The translations under genes were made by a program, and so were the position numbers. Below the pieces are notes generated by a model that saw only the letters and a list, made by a program, of their open reading frames with translations, did no database searches and was not told the DNA's origin. From assembly GCA_013398615.1 (NCBI GenBank), contig VZSR01002741.1, forward strand, positions 1,420,396-1,484,395: 64,000 nucleotides of DNA. The letters are read 5' to 3'. Positions 21,841 through 33,800 of the stretch are shown piece by piece. This DNA comes from Brachypodius melanocephalos (taxonomy: Eukaryota; Chordata; Aves; Passeriformes; Pycnonotidae). Positions within the stretch are counted from its first letter, which is position 1; every line of letters starts with the position of its first letter.

Positions 21841-24800
21841 GAACCCCCCCGAGGAGTGAGAACCCTCCCGAGGAGTGGGAACCCCCCCGAGGAGTGGGAA
21901 CCCACCCGAGGAGTGGGAATCCCCCAGGAGTGGGAATCCCCCGAGGTGTGGGCACCCTCGAGTGTGAGAACCCCGGAGGTGTTCTCCTCCATGCTGAACT
22001 GTCGGCACCTCCCAAGGAGTGGGCACCTCCGGAGGTGTGGACACCCTTAAGTGCGGGCTCCGCCGAGGATTGGGCATTCCCGAGGCGAGGAAGCCTGGAG
22101 TGTGACATCCCCGAGGTGTGGGCACCCTCTGAGTGCTGGTGAAGCCCCTGACGTGTGGGAGCTCCGATGTTTGCCCCCGCTGAGGTGTCGGCTCCTCTCC
22201 GAGCTGGGTGCACATCTCCTGCCGGCCGTGGGCACAGGGCTCGTTTCTCCCCGTTCCCCTCCCATCACAGTAGCAGCAGCTCCAGCCAGCAGGTTCTTTC
22301 ACTTTCCAGGTGTATGCTGGGTTAGATTTTACGGAAAATAGTCTGGTTGTTCTCTGCCTTTACCCCTGTTCCCTCAGGACCAAGGATTTGGTCCATCGTC
22401 GTTTCCTCGGCTTCCCCTGATGGGGTGGGGACACGGTTCGGTTGTACCGGTTGGTTAAGGAAGAAAAAAAAAAAAAAAAAAAAAAAGCAGCCTGTTGAAT
22501 GTGCCCTGTGAAAGGTCACTGATAAAAGGGGAAAGGTGTAAAAATCCCTCCCCAAGAGGGCTCAGCCTCTCTGGGCTGGACGGTGGATCGTCCCCAGCCC
22601 CTGCCTACCCCGGGATGTTTTTCCAAAGAGTTGGATGTTGAGATTAATTCGGAAGCGTGTCCTGTGTTTCCCAGAGGAGCTGCAGGGGCTTTTGAGCATG
22701 TGGAGTGCTCCAGGATTCTGAGTGATTCAGGGATTCACGATCCGAGCCCGTGGCTTGTTCATCCCTTGCGTTCCTCTCCATCGGCACCAGCCCTGGCTGC
22801 TGGACTCGGAGCAGCCGCTCTCTCCCAAAACCCCTCCTTTGGGAAGGAAGCCGGGGAGCTGGTAAAGGGGCTGAGGTCCTTCCGAGGACCCAGAAAAGGA
22901 CCGGTCAGTCCAGAAGGCGCCGACGTTTCCCAGGCAGGGGAGCCCCTGCCCACGGGAGAGGGGCTGTGGCGGTGGGAGGGAGCCTCTGCCCCTGGCACGG
23001 GGGTTTGCTGAGCTCCCTCTGTAGGGCTGAGGCTCCAGCCCCAGCCCTCGGGAAGGCTCCCCCGGCAGCCCGGCTGGCTGGGCAGGGCCGCCCAGGCTGC
23101 GGCTCCCAAAGCCCAGGGCACGCTCTGCCGCCGGGTCCTGCCCCGGGCAGGGCAGGCAGGAGAGACGGGGGTGGCACGGAGCCCTCTGAGCCCTCTGAGG
23201 CTCCGCACCTCCCCGGTGGGGTTCCCGTGGGTGAAGGATGGTGCCAACACCTAGGCGCGTTTCTGAGCTTCGGCGGAGTTAGTGACAAAGTGAGAAACCC
23301 CGCACCGGGGCCGGCAGCACAGGGCTCCGAGAGCTTCAGGATGCGGTGAGGCAGGAGGAGACAGATCTGCCCCGTGCCGGGTGCCCACCCTGGGGCTGTG
23401 GCCGCCGTGCTCCCAGCGCTGCCAGCCCCGGGTACCCCCGCGGATCGGCTCAGGAAGGAAGAAGCTTCCCTGCACCGCCCTGCCTGGAGCCCAGCGGCCC
23501 TGGGCAGGTGCCAAAGCACCTCCGGAGGCTGCGGGCCAGGCTGAAACCTCTGTTTTTCTGGCTGGTGGTGGCTGAGGAAGCAGCGCAGGGCTGTGCCCGG
23601 GGCCACTCTCCCTCCCTCCCTGGCCCCGGCTGTCCGTGCGCACCTCGGGGAGAGCTGTGCTTATTAGCCCCAATTTGTTAATTCCTCCCTTGGAGTTTAC
23701 AAACATCTGTGAATCCAGGGAACACTCCCACCGTGTGGAAACAGCCCCACCATCAAGATGGGGAAGCCGGTGCCCGACCGGTTGAACAACTCGCTGGAGG
23801 AGGATTGCGAAGAAGCGAGGAGCTCCTGCCCCGGCCCCTGCTCCAGGCACTGCCAGGCTCCCGGGCGGCTCCCGCCCAGCTCTGCTGCCAGGAAAACACA
23901 GCAACACTCCGAAAATCAGCCGCCCGCCCCCGCCGTCAGCAGGGACCGAGATTTCGACACCGCGTGAGCCCGGCCCCGTCCTGCGCAGGGGCTGCACCTT
24001 GGGCAGGGCTCGGTGCCAGGGCGCTGCCCGTGACGGAGCCTTCAAAGCACCGAGGGACAGGGCAAGAACCCAGCACCGGCTTGGCAAGAGCCAGGGGCAC
24101 CGGAGCGTGTCCTGCCAGCCCCGGGAACCGCGGCCACGAGCTCAGCCGAGGGAGGCAGGGGCTGCCCGGGGAACATCATCCAGCAGCAGGACAGAGCCTG
24201 GAAAGGAGCCATGGGAGCCTTGGTGGCTTCCTCAGCCTCGGGACAGAACCTGCCCACGATGGGAACATCTCAGTGGACAGCACTGGCACCCAAGGCAGGT
24301 GCTGCAGCCTCCCCGTGAACAACTCTTTGACCCCTGGATGTGACAGCCACCCTGTCCCAACCCCAAGGGGCCCTCAAGCTCCCAACCAGCAGCAGCACGG
24401 TCCAGGTCCCTCCTTAGGAATGCCTGCTGCAGCTCTGTGACCTGCCTGGGCTCAGGGTCTCCAGGCTCAGTAGCCATCCCCATGCAGCCCTGGGCATCTC
24501 CCTGGGGGAGATGGAGCATGGGGATCCTGGAGGATGATGGTTTCTCTTCCTTTGTCTGATGGACTTGATTGCTTTGTTCTGCTCTCATCCCTGAGTATGG
24601 TCAGGCCCCGGGGATTCAGCCAAGACCTCTGTGTTGTTACATGGATGTGTGTCCCTGGCAGGGAAGGCACAAGCCTGGAACAGAGCCACGATGTGGGGAG
24701 AACCATCAGCCTCCTTCCACATCGTGTTCCTCAAACACTTGCCATGCTTAGAGAACAGGGGGTTGGCTTCTTCTTTGGAGTCCAGGCTTGGCAGGAGAAA

Positions 24801-27800
24801 ACAGTGAGAGAGGTCAGGCCCTGGCTCAGGGTGCCCAGAGAAGCTGTGGCTGCCCCTGGATCCCTGGAAGTGTCCAAGGCCAGGCTGGACAGGGCTTGGA
24901 GCAACCTGAGATAGTGAAAGGTGTCCTTGCCCATCTAATTCAAACCATTTGATAACTTTATGATAAAAACCAGTTCAGCCTTCACAGCTGCTGCTGAAAC
25001 TCTCCCTCCTGCCAGCAGGAAATTATTCATCCCTGAGGTCCTGGGGGTGAGAGCATCCACCCAGGAGCGCTCCCAGCCCTGCAGACCCTCACGAGGGTCA
25101 CTCCCCATGTAAGAGGGGGTTCAGGCACTGGGACAGCTCTGCCTGCAGGGCTGGCACCCATTTCCAGAGGCTGTTTGGAAGGGCTGGAGTCAGCAGGAAG
25201 CCCAGACAGCAGGTGAGTCAAGAGCTGCTCAGTGCTGAGGGTGGAGCGAGCCTCCCATCACTCGCCCCGTTTCTGCTCTCATTTCCATGCAGATTACAAT
25301 GAAATATCACCATTCCTACCAGGGAAGATAAATACAACTGGAACAGGCTGGGCTGAGCACAGCAACCCTGCTGTCCAGCTACACCCTGACGTGGGCAGCT
25401 TGACAGAACTCTGCTCTGAGTTTTCAGGCAGATCCTAATCTCTCCCAAACCTGAATTACTGTAGCCAGAGCCCAGCCCTTGTGCCCTCTACCCTGCCACA
25501 GTTTCACTCCAGTGTCATTACAAGCAGCATGAGAGAATTTCATGCAGTGGGAGCTGTGGCTCGGGGAGTTTGAAGGACATTTATAGCTCTGTGCTGTGGC
25601 CTTCTGGAGGATTCGTTCAGTTTAATCCCTCCTAAAGTCTGGCCTCCAGCAGCAGGGCTGACATGGGAGAGCTTTCTATGAAATCTGTGCAAACTGACAT
25701 TGAATGGGGATGGAATTGAGGGCAGCAGTGGGTGGTCACTGCCTGCTGTGCTGACTGTCCATCCCAGGGGGGGGATGCAGCAGGCAGGACCGGGATCTTG
25801 CTCACATCCCACCCTCACCCCACTCCCCTTGGCCAAGCCATCCCACCGGGAGAAGCCTCTGGGATGGGAAGGTTTCCTGACAGGAGAGCAGCACCCCTGA
25901 GCAGGACAGAGCCCTCCCATCAACCTTCCCAGCAAGGATCAGGCTCATGGGACAAATTCCCAGCAGGAGCCTTCCCAGGGAACTCAGTCAGTTGGAGTGG
26001 TCAGAATTCGGGAGTGTCTGAACATCCTCACTTGGAGGGGTTAAGGAAACAGCCTCCTTGTCTGGAAAAAAAGGAAACTTGAGAAATCAAAGGGATTTTC
26101 TACCACCTGCCAGCTAGCACAAGACCTTTGCATATCCTGGAGAAACTGATCTCAGGGAAGTTTGCTCCAAAAATTGCTCTTACCAGTGAGGGTGCAAGCT
26201 AAAGAGAAGAGAGAAAGAGAAAGGAATAGAGGAAAAAAAAAGTCCAGTTTTTAGCAGCAAAGTTTTCATGTTACAGTAATTATCATTATATTTGTCTGTT
26301 GAGAATGTCTCTTAGTAAAAATACCCCAACAAATCACAACTAAAATACTAAGAAAAATCACCAAAACCCTAAGAAAACAGAAGAAAGAAAAACCTGAACC
26401 CAAAAAATCCCCCCTAAGCCTTCAGAAATACCCGAACCCCTCTGAAACCAAGATCTTGAGGTCAGAACTGTGGTTCATGGATGAAGTGCTGTCTGCCATG
26501 GTGCAGCTGGGAGAAACCCCCAAACCCACGCCCATTCCTCATGGGAATGACCTGGGATCCTTCACCCCAGCCAGGCATGGACAAAACTCAACTCTTCTGC
26601 TGAGCACAGCTTTCCATGAGAGAGAGAGATCATTTTTTCCTTCCTGACCAGAGAATGTTAAAGTTGTCCAGAAATGGCAAAGCCAGTTTTTCCAGGCTGT
26701 TTTTTTCTTTTTAATCTCTTAAACAAAGCCTTATCTATTCCAGCAGAGCAGCCCTGCAGTTCCCCTCTCTGCTGCAGCCTCGCAGGGGCCGTGCCTGGGG
26801 CACCTTCGCTCCTGGCTCTGCTCAGTCTCGTGTGTGCTGCCCATCCCAGCTGGGCTCTGGCAAAATCCTAACCCTCTCCCTCCCCAGCTCTGCTCCATGC
26901 TCCAGCCATCGCCCCCCCCAGCCTGTTTTTTGGCCCTGGCTTCCCTCTGTCTTACCCTGCCAGCAGCTCTGCTCCAAAGCCTGGATGCATCCATGGCTCT
27001 TCCCGGCAGATTCCCAAAAGAGCCACATCCTATCAATCCCATCCACACATTTTCCTAGGACAGCCAAGGCTTCCTGACTGCTTTGCCCATCAATTTGTGC
27101 TTCTCCTGCACAGAATCATGGAGTGGGTTGTGTTGTAAGGGAGCTTCAAGCTCATCTCATCCCACCCCTGCCATGGGCAGGGACACCTTCCACTATTCCA
27201 GGTTGCTCCAAGCCCCATCCAACCTGGCCTTGGACACTGCCAGGGATCCGGGGGCAGCCACAGCTTCTCTGGGCACATTGTGCCAGGGCCTGACCACCCT
27301 CACAGCCAGGAATTCCTTCCCAATATCCCATCCATCCCTGCCCTCTGCCAGTGGGAAGTCACTCCTCCTTTCCCTGGCACTCCAGCATCTTCCCCCTTGC
27401 AGCGAGAAGGGCACAGGGCAGCCAAACTCCTTCATCCCCTGGCATGGAGATTTCAGCCAGGGTTCAGCCCTCCCTGTTGGACATCCAGCTGGGTGCAGGG
27501 ACTGTGCTCCTGCTCTGGTTTATCCACACAGACCCAGCTGTGGAGGGGACAGGTGGGTCATTAACAGGCCTGATGTTCTCACATCAGTGATGTCCAAGCT
27601 GGTTGATGAAGGGGCACCAAAGCAACAAGTATGGAGAAATAAATACACAAATAAGAGAGATCTGACACGAGAGGCTCTCATTCTCTCTTATTTCTCTCTT
27701 TATTCCTGCACACTTGTTTTCCCTGCATTTCCAGCAGCAGTGGGATGAGGGAGCACACACTGAGCTCCCTGCTCAGGGCAGGATTGGGGAGCACAGGGGC

Positions 27801-30800
27801 AGCTCCCGATGCTGCAGCTTTGAGGTGCAGCTCCCATGGGAGTTTTTATGAGAGTTCCCTGTCCCACAGCCTCACTTGGTGACTCTCACACAAACCACAG
27901 AGGTGGAGAGAGCAAACAGCTTCTCTGGTGTGTCAGGAGAGCCGAGCCGTGCCCACATCACATCCCAGCATGTCCTTGCTTGCTCTCAGCAAGGCTGCAT
28001 TTCTCTGCCCTGGTCACCAGACACTGCTCATGGAAGCAGCACTTTCTGGATCACCAGGTAAACCATCCCCTCCAACACAGGGAATTGCCATTCCCTGCCC
28101 TCCCTGTCCCCCAGCCCTCACCTGCTCCCAGTCCTGCAGTGATGGAGAAGGGATGTCACCGTCCCCAGGTGCCAGGGGCTGGAGGGTGGCTCTGCCCTGG
28201 CCCTGGAGTCACTGAGGGCAGGAGGTGGGGAGGGGTGTCCAGGGGCAGGCAGGGCACAGGCGATGACAGAGATGAGGAAAGTTTATGGCTCCAGTCTGAG
28301 AGAGGAGCAGAGAGATGGGGACAGGGGCTCATCCTTGCCCAGACACAACATCCTCATCCCAAACACATCCTCATCCCAAACACAACATCCTCATCCCAAA
28401 CACAGCATCCTCATCCCAAACACAGCATCCTCATCCCAGACACAACATCCTCATCCCAGACACAACATCCTCATCCCAGACTGGCTCGGTAAAGCTGGTA
28501 CCTGAGGGGGAAGGTCAGGGCTGGGGTGCTGCGCTCGCTGCTTCAGCAGCTGAGATCAGTTTTGCTGGTGCAAAGTGAGCACAAAGGCTGGGCCCAGGCT
28601 CCAGGATCAGCTCTCCAGGTCAGCAGCCTGAACCACAGCCATGGATCTGAAAAATCCCTGGCTTAGGTTTATTTCCTCCCTACAATTTAGAGGTTTCAGT
28701 CAAAACTAGAACTAGAAAAAAGTCAGACTCCTTCTGGGTTTTAGGATGGTTTTCCCATCCAGGCTGCAAATCCACTGAAACCCTGAAGATCCATGCTGGA
28801 GTCACTGAGATCAAGGCAGGGCACAAGGAGAGGAGCCAGCAGGAGCTCCCAGCTCATCTTCAGCTCAGTGCCAGTCCAGCTCCCAGCCCTCACAGCCAAG
28901 CACCCCAAATTCCCACCTGGATAATGAACCTGTCTCACTCTCCGAGCTCAGGTGGCTCCAGTTCATGGCTGGGAGGTGAGGAAGGCTCCCTGGTGGCCAC
29001 AAGCTCTGCCAGGATGCAGGAAATGCCAGCTCTCAGCAACCATCACCCGAAGACACCCAAACACGTGCAGCACATTTCAGTCACCCACTCCAAACCACGG
29101 ATCCCACCAGACTTCTGCCCTGGTTTCTGTGGGATGATGAAGGTTGGAAGAAACCCCAAAGTGGATTTTGAGAAGCTGCTTCTCCCACTGGAGCAGGATC
29201 CAGCCACCCACATCTTGTCTGGGGTGCACCCAGCACCCTCCAGCTGTGATTATTGAACACAGAATGAGAATCATCCTTGGAATTATTGCAGCCACAACTC
29301 CCACCAACCCCTTCCTTGTGTCCTCTGCCCAGGAATGCTCACTGGGTTCATTGCTGCTGATGCAGGAGGTGCCAGGCAGGCAGCAGGCACAGGGATGGGC
29401 ACAAACCTCCGAGTACCATCCTGATGATGCAGCTTCTATAAAAAGAAAAAAATCAATATAAACCATGCCCATACCAGAACTTCCCAGGGAAGTGTGAACT
29501 TTCCTGGAGCTGTTGGATGCCACAAGGCTCCTGCAGCCTGGGGCAGGTTTAAGGTAGGGAGGAACAAGCCCAGAGCTGGGGTTTGCTTTGTTCTGCTGCA
29601 GTGAAGCGACAGCACATGGGGCAGGCAGGAACAGGTCCTGAAACTCAGCACCAGCGTCCTGGAGAGCTGCAGTGCCAATCCTGGGGTCAGATCTGGGCCC
29701 TCACAACACTGAGGGGCTGGAGCGTGTCCAGGGAAGGGAACAGAGCTGGGGAAGGGGCTGGAGCACCAGGAGCAGCTGAGGGAGCTGGGAAAGGGGCTGA
29801 GCCTGGAGAAAAGGAGGCTCAGGGGGAACCTCCTGGCTCTGCACAACTCCCTGACAGGAGGGGACAGCCAGGGGGAGTTGGGCTCTGCTCCCAGGGAACA
29901 GGGACAGGACAAGGGGAAACAGCCTCAAGTTGTGCCAGGGGAGGTTTAGGTTGGATATTGGGAAAATTGTTTCATGGAAAGGGTGGTCAGGCACTGGCAG
30001 AGCTGCCCAGGGCTGTGTTGGGGTCGCTATTCCCGAAGGGATTTAAAGCTGTGTGGATGTGGCAGCTGGGGACATGGTTTAGTGGTGACCTTGGCAGTGC
30101 TGGGAGAACACTTGGACTCGATGTACTTGGAGGGTTTTCCAACCTTTACAATTCCATTATTGTACCTGGGGATGCAGGAACTGTCTGTGCCACCAGCCAG
30201 CACTGCTGGGATGCTGGTGCTCCCCCAGCCAGCCCTGCTCATCCTCTCCAGCTGCTCCAGCAGCAGCTGACACTTCCAAGTGCCACATAAAGATTAATTC
30301 TGCCACCACATAACAAGGTCATTAAGGCTTATATCAAGGTGGTTGGGACTGGACTGAGCCAGCCTTTGGTTTAAGCCCAGATGGCAAAGCAGCACAGCCG
30401 GGACACCCCGGCCCTGCCAGCAGCCTCAGCTCCCTCCAGCTGCAGGGATTTGGGGAGCACACCCTGCTCCTGCCTCTGGTCAGGGCTGGGAGAGCTGTGG
30501 GCAGTGCCTGGCACACGCCCCTGGAGCTGGGCCTGGCATGCTGCAGCCTCTCCTGCAGCCAAAGTGACAGCAACCGGCTGAAATGTTTAAAATAACCCCA
30601 GCAATGCAGAAGCTGCGTCACGGGTTGTTCTGCCTCTGCTCCAGCTCTGCCGTCCCTGCACTTGGATGGGAATATTTGGGCTGGCCCTGCACCCTGCCAG
30701 CCTGGCCAGTGTCACCCTCGGAGCAAAACCAGCACGGGAGAAAGCACTGAAGAGATGCAACGTGTGTGATCCCATCCCTTTCCTGGGTTTAAAGTGTGAA

Positions 30801-33800
30801 TAACACCTTGCAGAGAAGGAAGCCCTGAGTGTGGCACAGAGGGGCAGAGCAGGGCTGCAGGCAGGGGCTGCCCACGGGTAACCCCCTCAAAGGGGCACCT
30901 GCCCTGTGGGCATGGGGGACCAGGGCCTCCCTGCTGCTCCAGCTCCTCAATTTCCACACTTCTCAGGCACAGGATGGGATTGTTGGGGTGTCTGTGCAGG
31001 GCCAGGAGCTGATGATCCTTGTGAGTCCCTTCCAGCTCTGGATATTCTGTGATTCTCTCCCTGCCCCTGCAATCAGCTCTTTCCTTTCTTGCTCCGAAGC
31101 CGAGCGAGGCTCAGGCATCACTCCCATTTCCACCCGTCCCCCACCCCCTCCTGGCCCACTGGCTGAGTATTTTGGAAAGTGTTGGAAGGCAGCAGTGAGT
31201 CACACACAGCTGCAGTGCCTGGCAGGCTCTGCTGGCCCCCGGGCACCCCCGGGGCCACGGCCCCCCGCGGGCACCCCGGGAGCTGTGTGGGGTGACGAGC
31301 CCCCCGTTGTCTCCCCAGCATCTCCAGCAAAGAGCTGACCGAGCTCATCGAGCGCCTGCAGAAAAATGCTGACCAGGTGGAGAAAAACATCGTGGAGACC
31401 GACTCCCGAATGCAAAATGTGAGCAAGGCAGGGTCCCACACCCACAGCCCCATCTACCCTCTGCCTCCTGCCCCAGCCCTTCACACCTCCTCTGTCCCCT
31501 CCTCTCCTATGGCACGTGTGGGTGGCTGCCCAGCCCTGCGTTGGTGCCTGGATTGTGATGATCTGTAAGGGTCATTTAGGGGTTATTGGGGTCCCCCTGC
31601 TCGTGGGAAGAGGGAGGGAGGGTGTTTCAGTATTCCCCCCACCCAGGGGGGCAGTGTGGGGATGTGCATCCCAGCAGGGAGCTGGGGTGGAGGAGGAGGA
31701 GCCTGAACCATCCCTGGTCCCAAAGGATCCATCCCAAGGTGAGGCAGCTCCTTCTCCAGAAGGTGAGATTGAATGGGGCTTGGAGCCCAAGGTGTCCCTG
31801 CCCATGGCAAGGGAGTTGGAGCTGGATGGTCTTTAAGGTCCCTTCCAGCCCAAACCATTCCATGATCCTGTGATAGGAGAGGAGCGCTTAGAATACATCC
31901 CAGGTGGATGGGAGACAGCAGAGCTCCTGCCCCTCTCCAGCACCAAGGACAGCGGGGTGGGATGGCCTGTTGGGTCCCAAGAGGTGACCCTTTCTCCTGT
32001 CCCCACCGTGCAGGACCTGCACAAGATCAAGGCGTGCCAGCTGGCGCAGTACAAGGAGCTGACAGCACAGAAACTCTCTGAGTCCGACAAGCTGCTCTAC
32101 GTGCTGGACGGGGATGCGGCCGTGGCCCGGCACATGAAGCACCCCCAGGGGGACATGATCACAGAAGAGTGAGTGCCAGGGGGGCACCTGTCCCCAGAGC
32201 CTTGGATGAGGGGGAGGCCTCCCCAGGGGCTCTGCTCAGCTGCTGCCTGCAGTGGGGGGGTCACCACGGGCTCCTCTGCATCCCAGCTCCCATCCTGGGT
32301 GCACGGAGTGTGAGATGATGGCAGCATGGCGGGGTGGCACCTGCCCGCTGTGCCTCACGTGGCTGTGCCCCAGGTCCAGCCTGCCCTGAGCTCACAGCCA
32401 CAGGAGCAGCCCCTGCACAGGGCAGAGCACAGGAACCCCTGCACATCCCAGCTACTGCCAGCCTGCCTGGGCTATCCCCTAAGGACATTATATCCATAAG
32501 GACATTATCCCCTAAGGACAGCCCATCCATCCAGGGGCCCTGGGAGAGGATCAGCTGCACCCTCCAGGGCTAATGCCAGCCCATGCCCACATCCTGCATC
32601 CCACCCTCACCTCTCCCTCCCCGCAGCATCCGGCAGCTGAAGGAGCGTGTGGCAAACCTGCGTGTGAAACACGACCAGATCTACAACTTCCCCCTGCAGC
32701 ACATTGAGCCCCAGGTCAACTGGTCAACAGTGATCGAGGAGAAACAGGTACCAGGGGGCCACCAGTGCCAGTGGCCAGTAGTGCCAGTAGTGCCACCAGT
32801 GCTGGCCAGTAGCACCAGCTGGGCAGGGACACCTGCGGCTCCCCATGGAGAAACTGGCTCTTGGGAAACTTCTGGGCAGCTCCATACTGGGAGCAGCAAA
32901 GAGCTGGGTGGCAGGGGAGGGGCAGGGGTGATGGGACAAGGCTGGCTGCTGTGGCACCGGGAGTCAGTGCTCGAGGTGGCACCAGTCCTGGCCTCAGCAT
33001 CCCCAGTCACCACCTGCTTTAGTCTCTATTCCACTGCCCTTATTTTTTATTTTATCCCACTCCCTACACTCTTCCAGCCAGAGAAGGGTTCAACCCCCCA
33101 AACTGGTTTTCCCATAGCTGCCCTCCAGCACGGCTGATTTCACCCACACTCACCTGGGGCATCCACACACTGCAGCCACCAGAGCCCATCCAAGCCCAGC
33201 TCCAGGGCCACCTCCAAGAGCAGTTTCCCAGGTCTTGGCAGCCCCAGTCCATTCCCCCATTGCTAACCCCAGCTCCTGTGCACCACAGGATGCATTGAGC
33301 AGCAAAGGCTTTGGGACTGACCTGCAGCTGGTCAACAGCCAAGTAGAAGAGCACAACATCTTCCACAATGAGGTCATGGCCATCGGGCCACACATCGTCA
33401 AGGAGGGAAGCAAGGTCAGCTCTCCTGCCCCTGTCCCTGCTGCCCTGCAGGGTCAGCCCTGCCCTGAGCTGTGGGTGAGGGGAGAGTGTCCCACCATCCA
33501 GGGTGCTCCAGCCCAGAGCAGGTTTGGGTGGGTGCCCAGATCCCCTCCCAGCCTGAGAGCCCAGCATTGCACACCAGCTCTGTCTTTCCATGGGGCAAAT
33601 CCCATAAAGCACATCCCCTTCCAGCCTAAACCCACATCCCTCTGCACCCCTGAGCCCCTGTCAGACCACAGCTCCCCAAACCTCGCTCCTAACACTTGCC
33701 TTGCTCCTCCCACAGGAAAACATGAACGACTTCCAAACCAGATACCAGAAGCTGCTGGTAAGGGCCTCTGAGATCCTGGGGGAAGAACCCTCCTGGAGGG

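Larger units (their letters stand above)
21728..31318 (+). other. PPL intron 1
   Basis: A 9591-nt intron with GTGAGT donor and CCCCAG acceptor. It holds a minisatellite directly after exon 1, a poly(A) run (22463-22486), CR1 fragments at 24780-24965, 27108-27470, 29690-30170 and 30950-31065, and a 20-bp minisatellite at 28342-28481. GC-rich sequence extends from the promoter to about 24.4 kb. No internal exon is supported. Confidence 0.8.

Noticed and set aside
22463..22486. Poly(A) run as the tail of a processed pseudogene or SINE
   Set aside because: No retro-copied body, target-site duplication or A/B boxes could be seen beside it.
29690..30170. Open frames with sequence like GRNRAGEGAGAPGAAEGAG that recur at several places in the window
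   Set aside because: These are translations of CR1 3' regions, which explains their recurrence on both strands; they are not a gene family.
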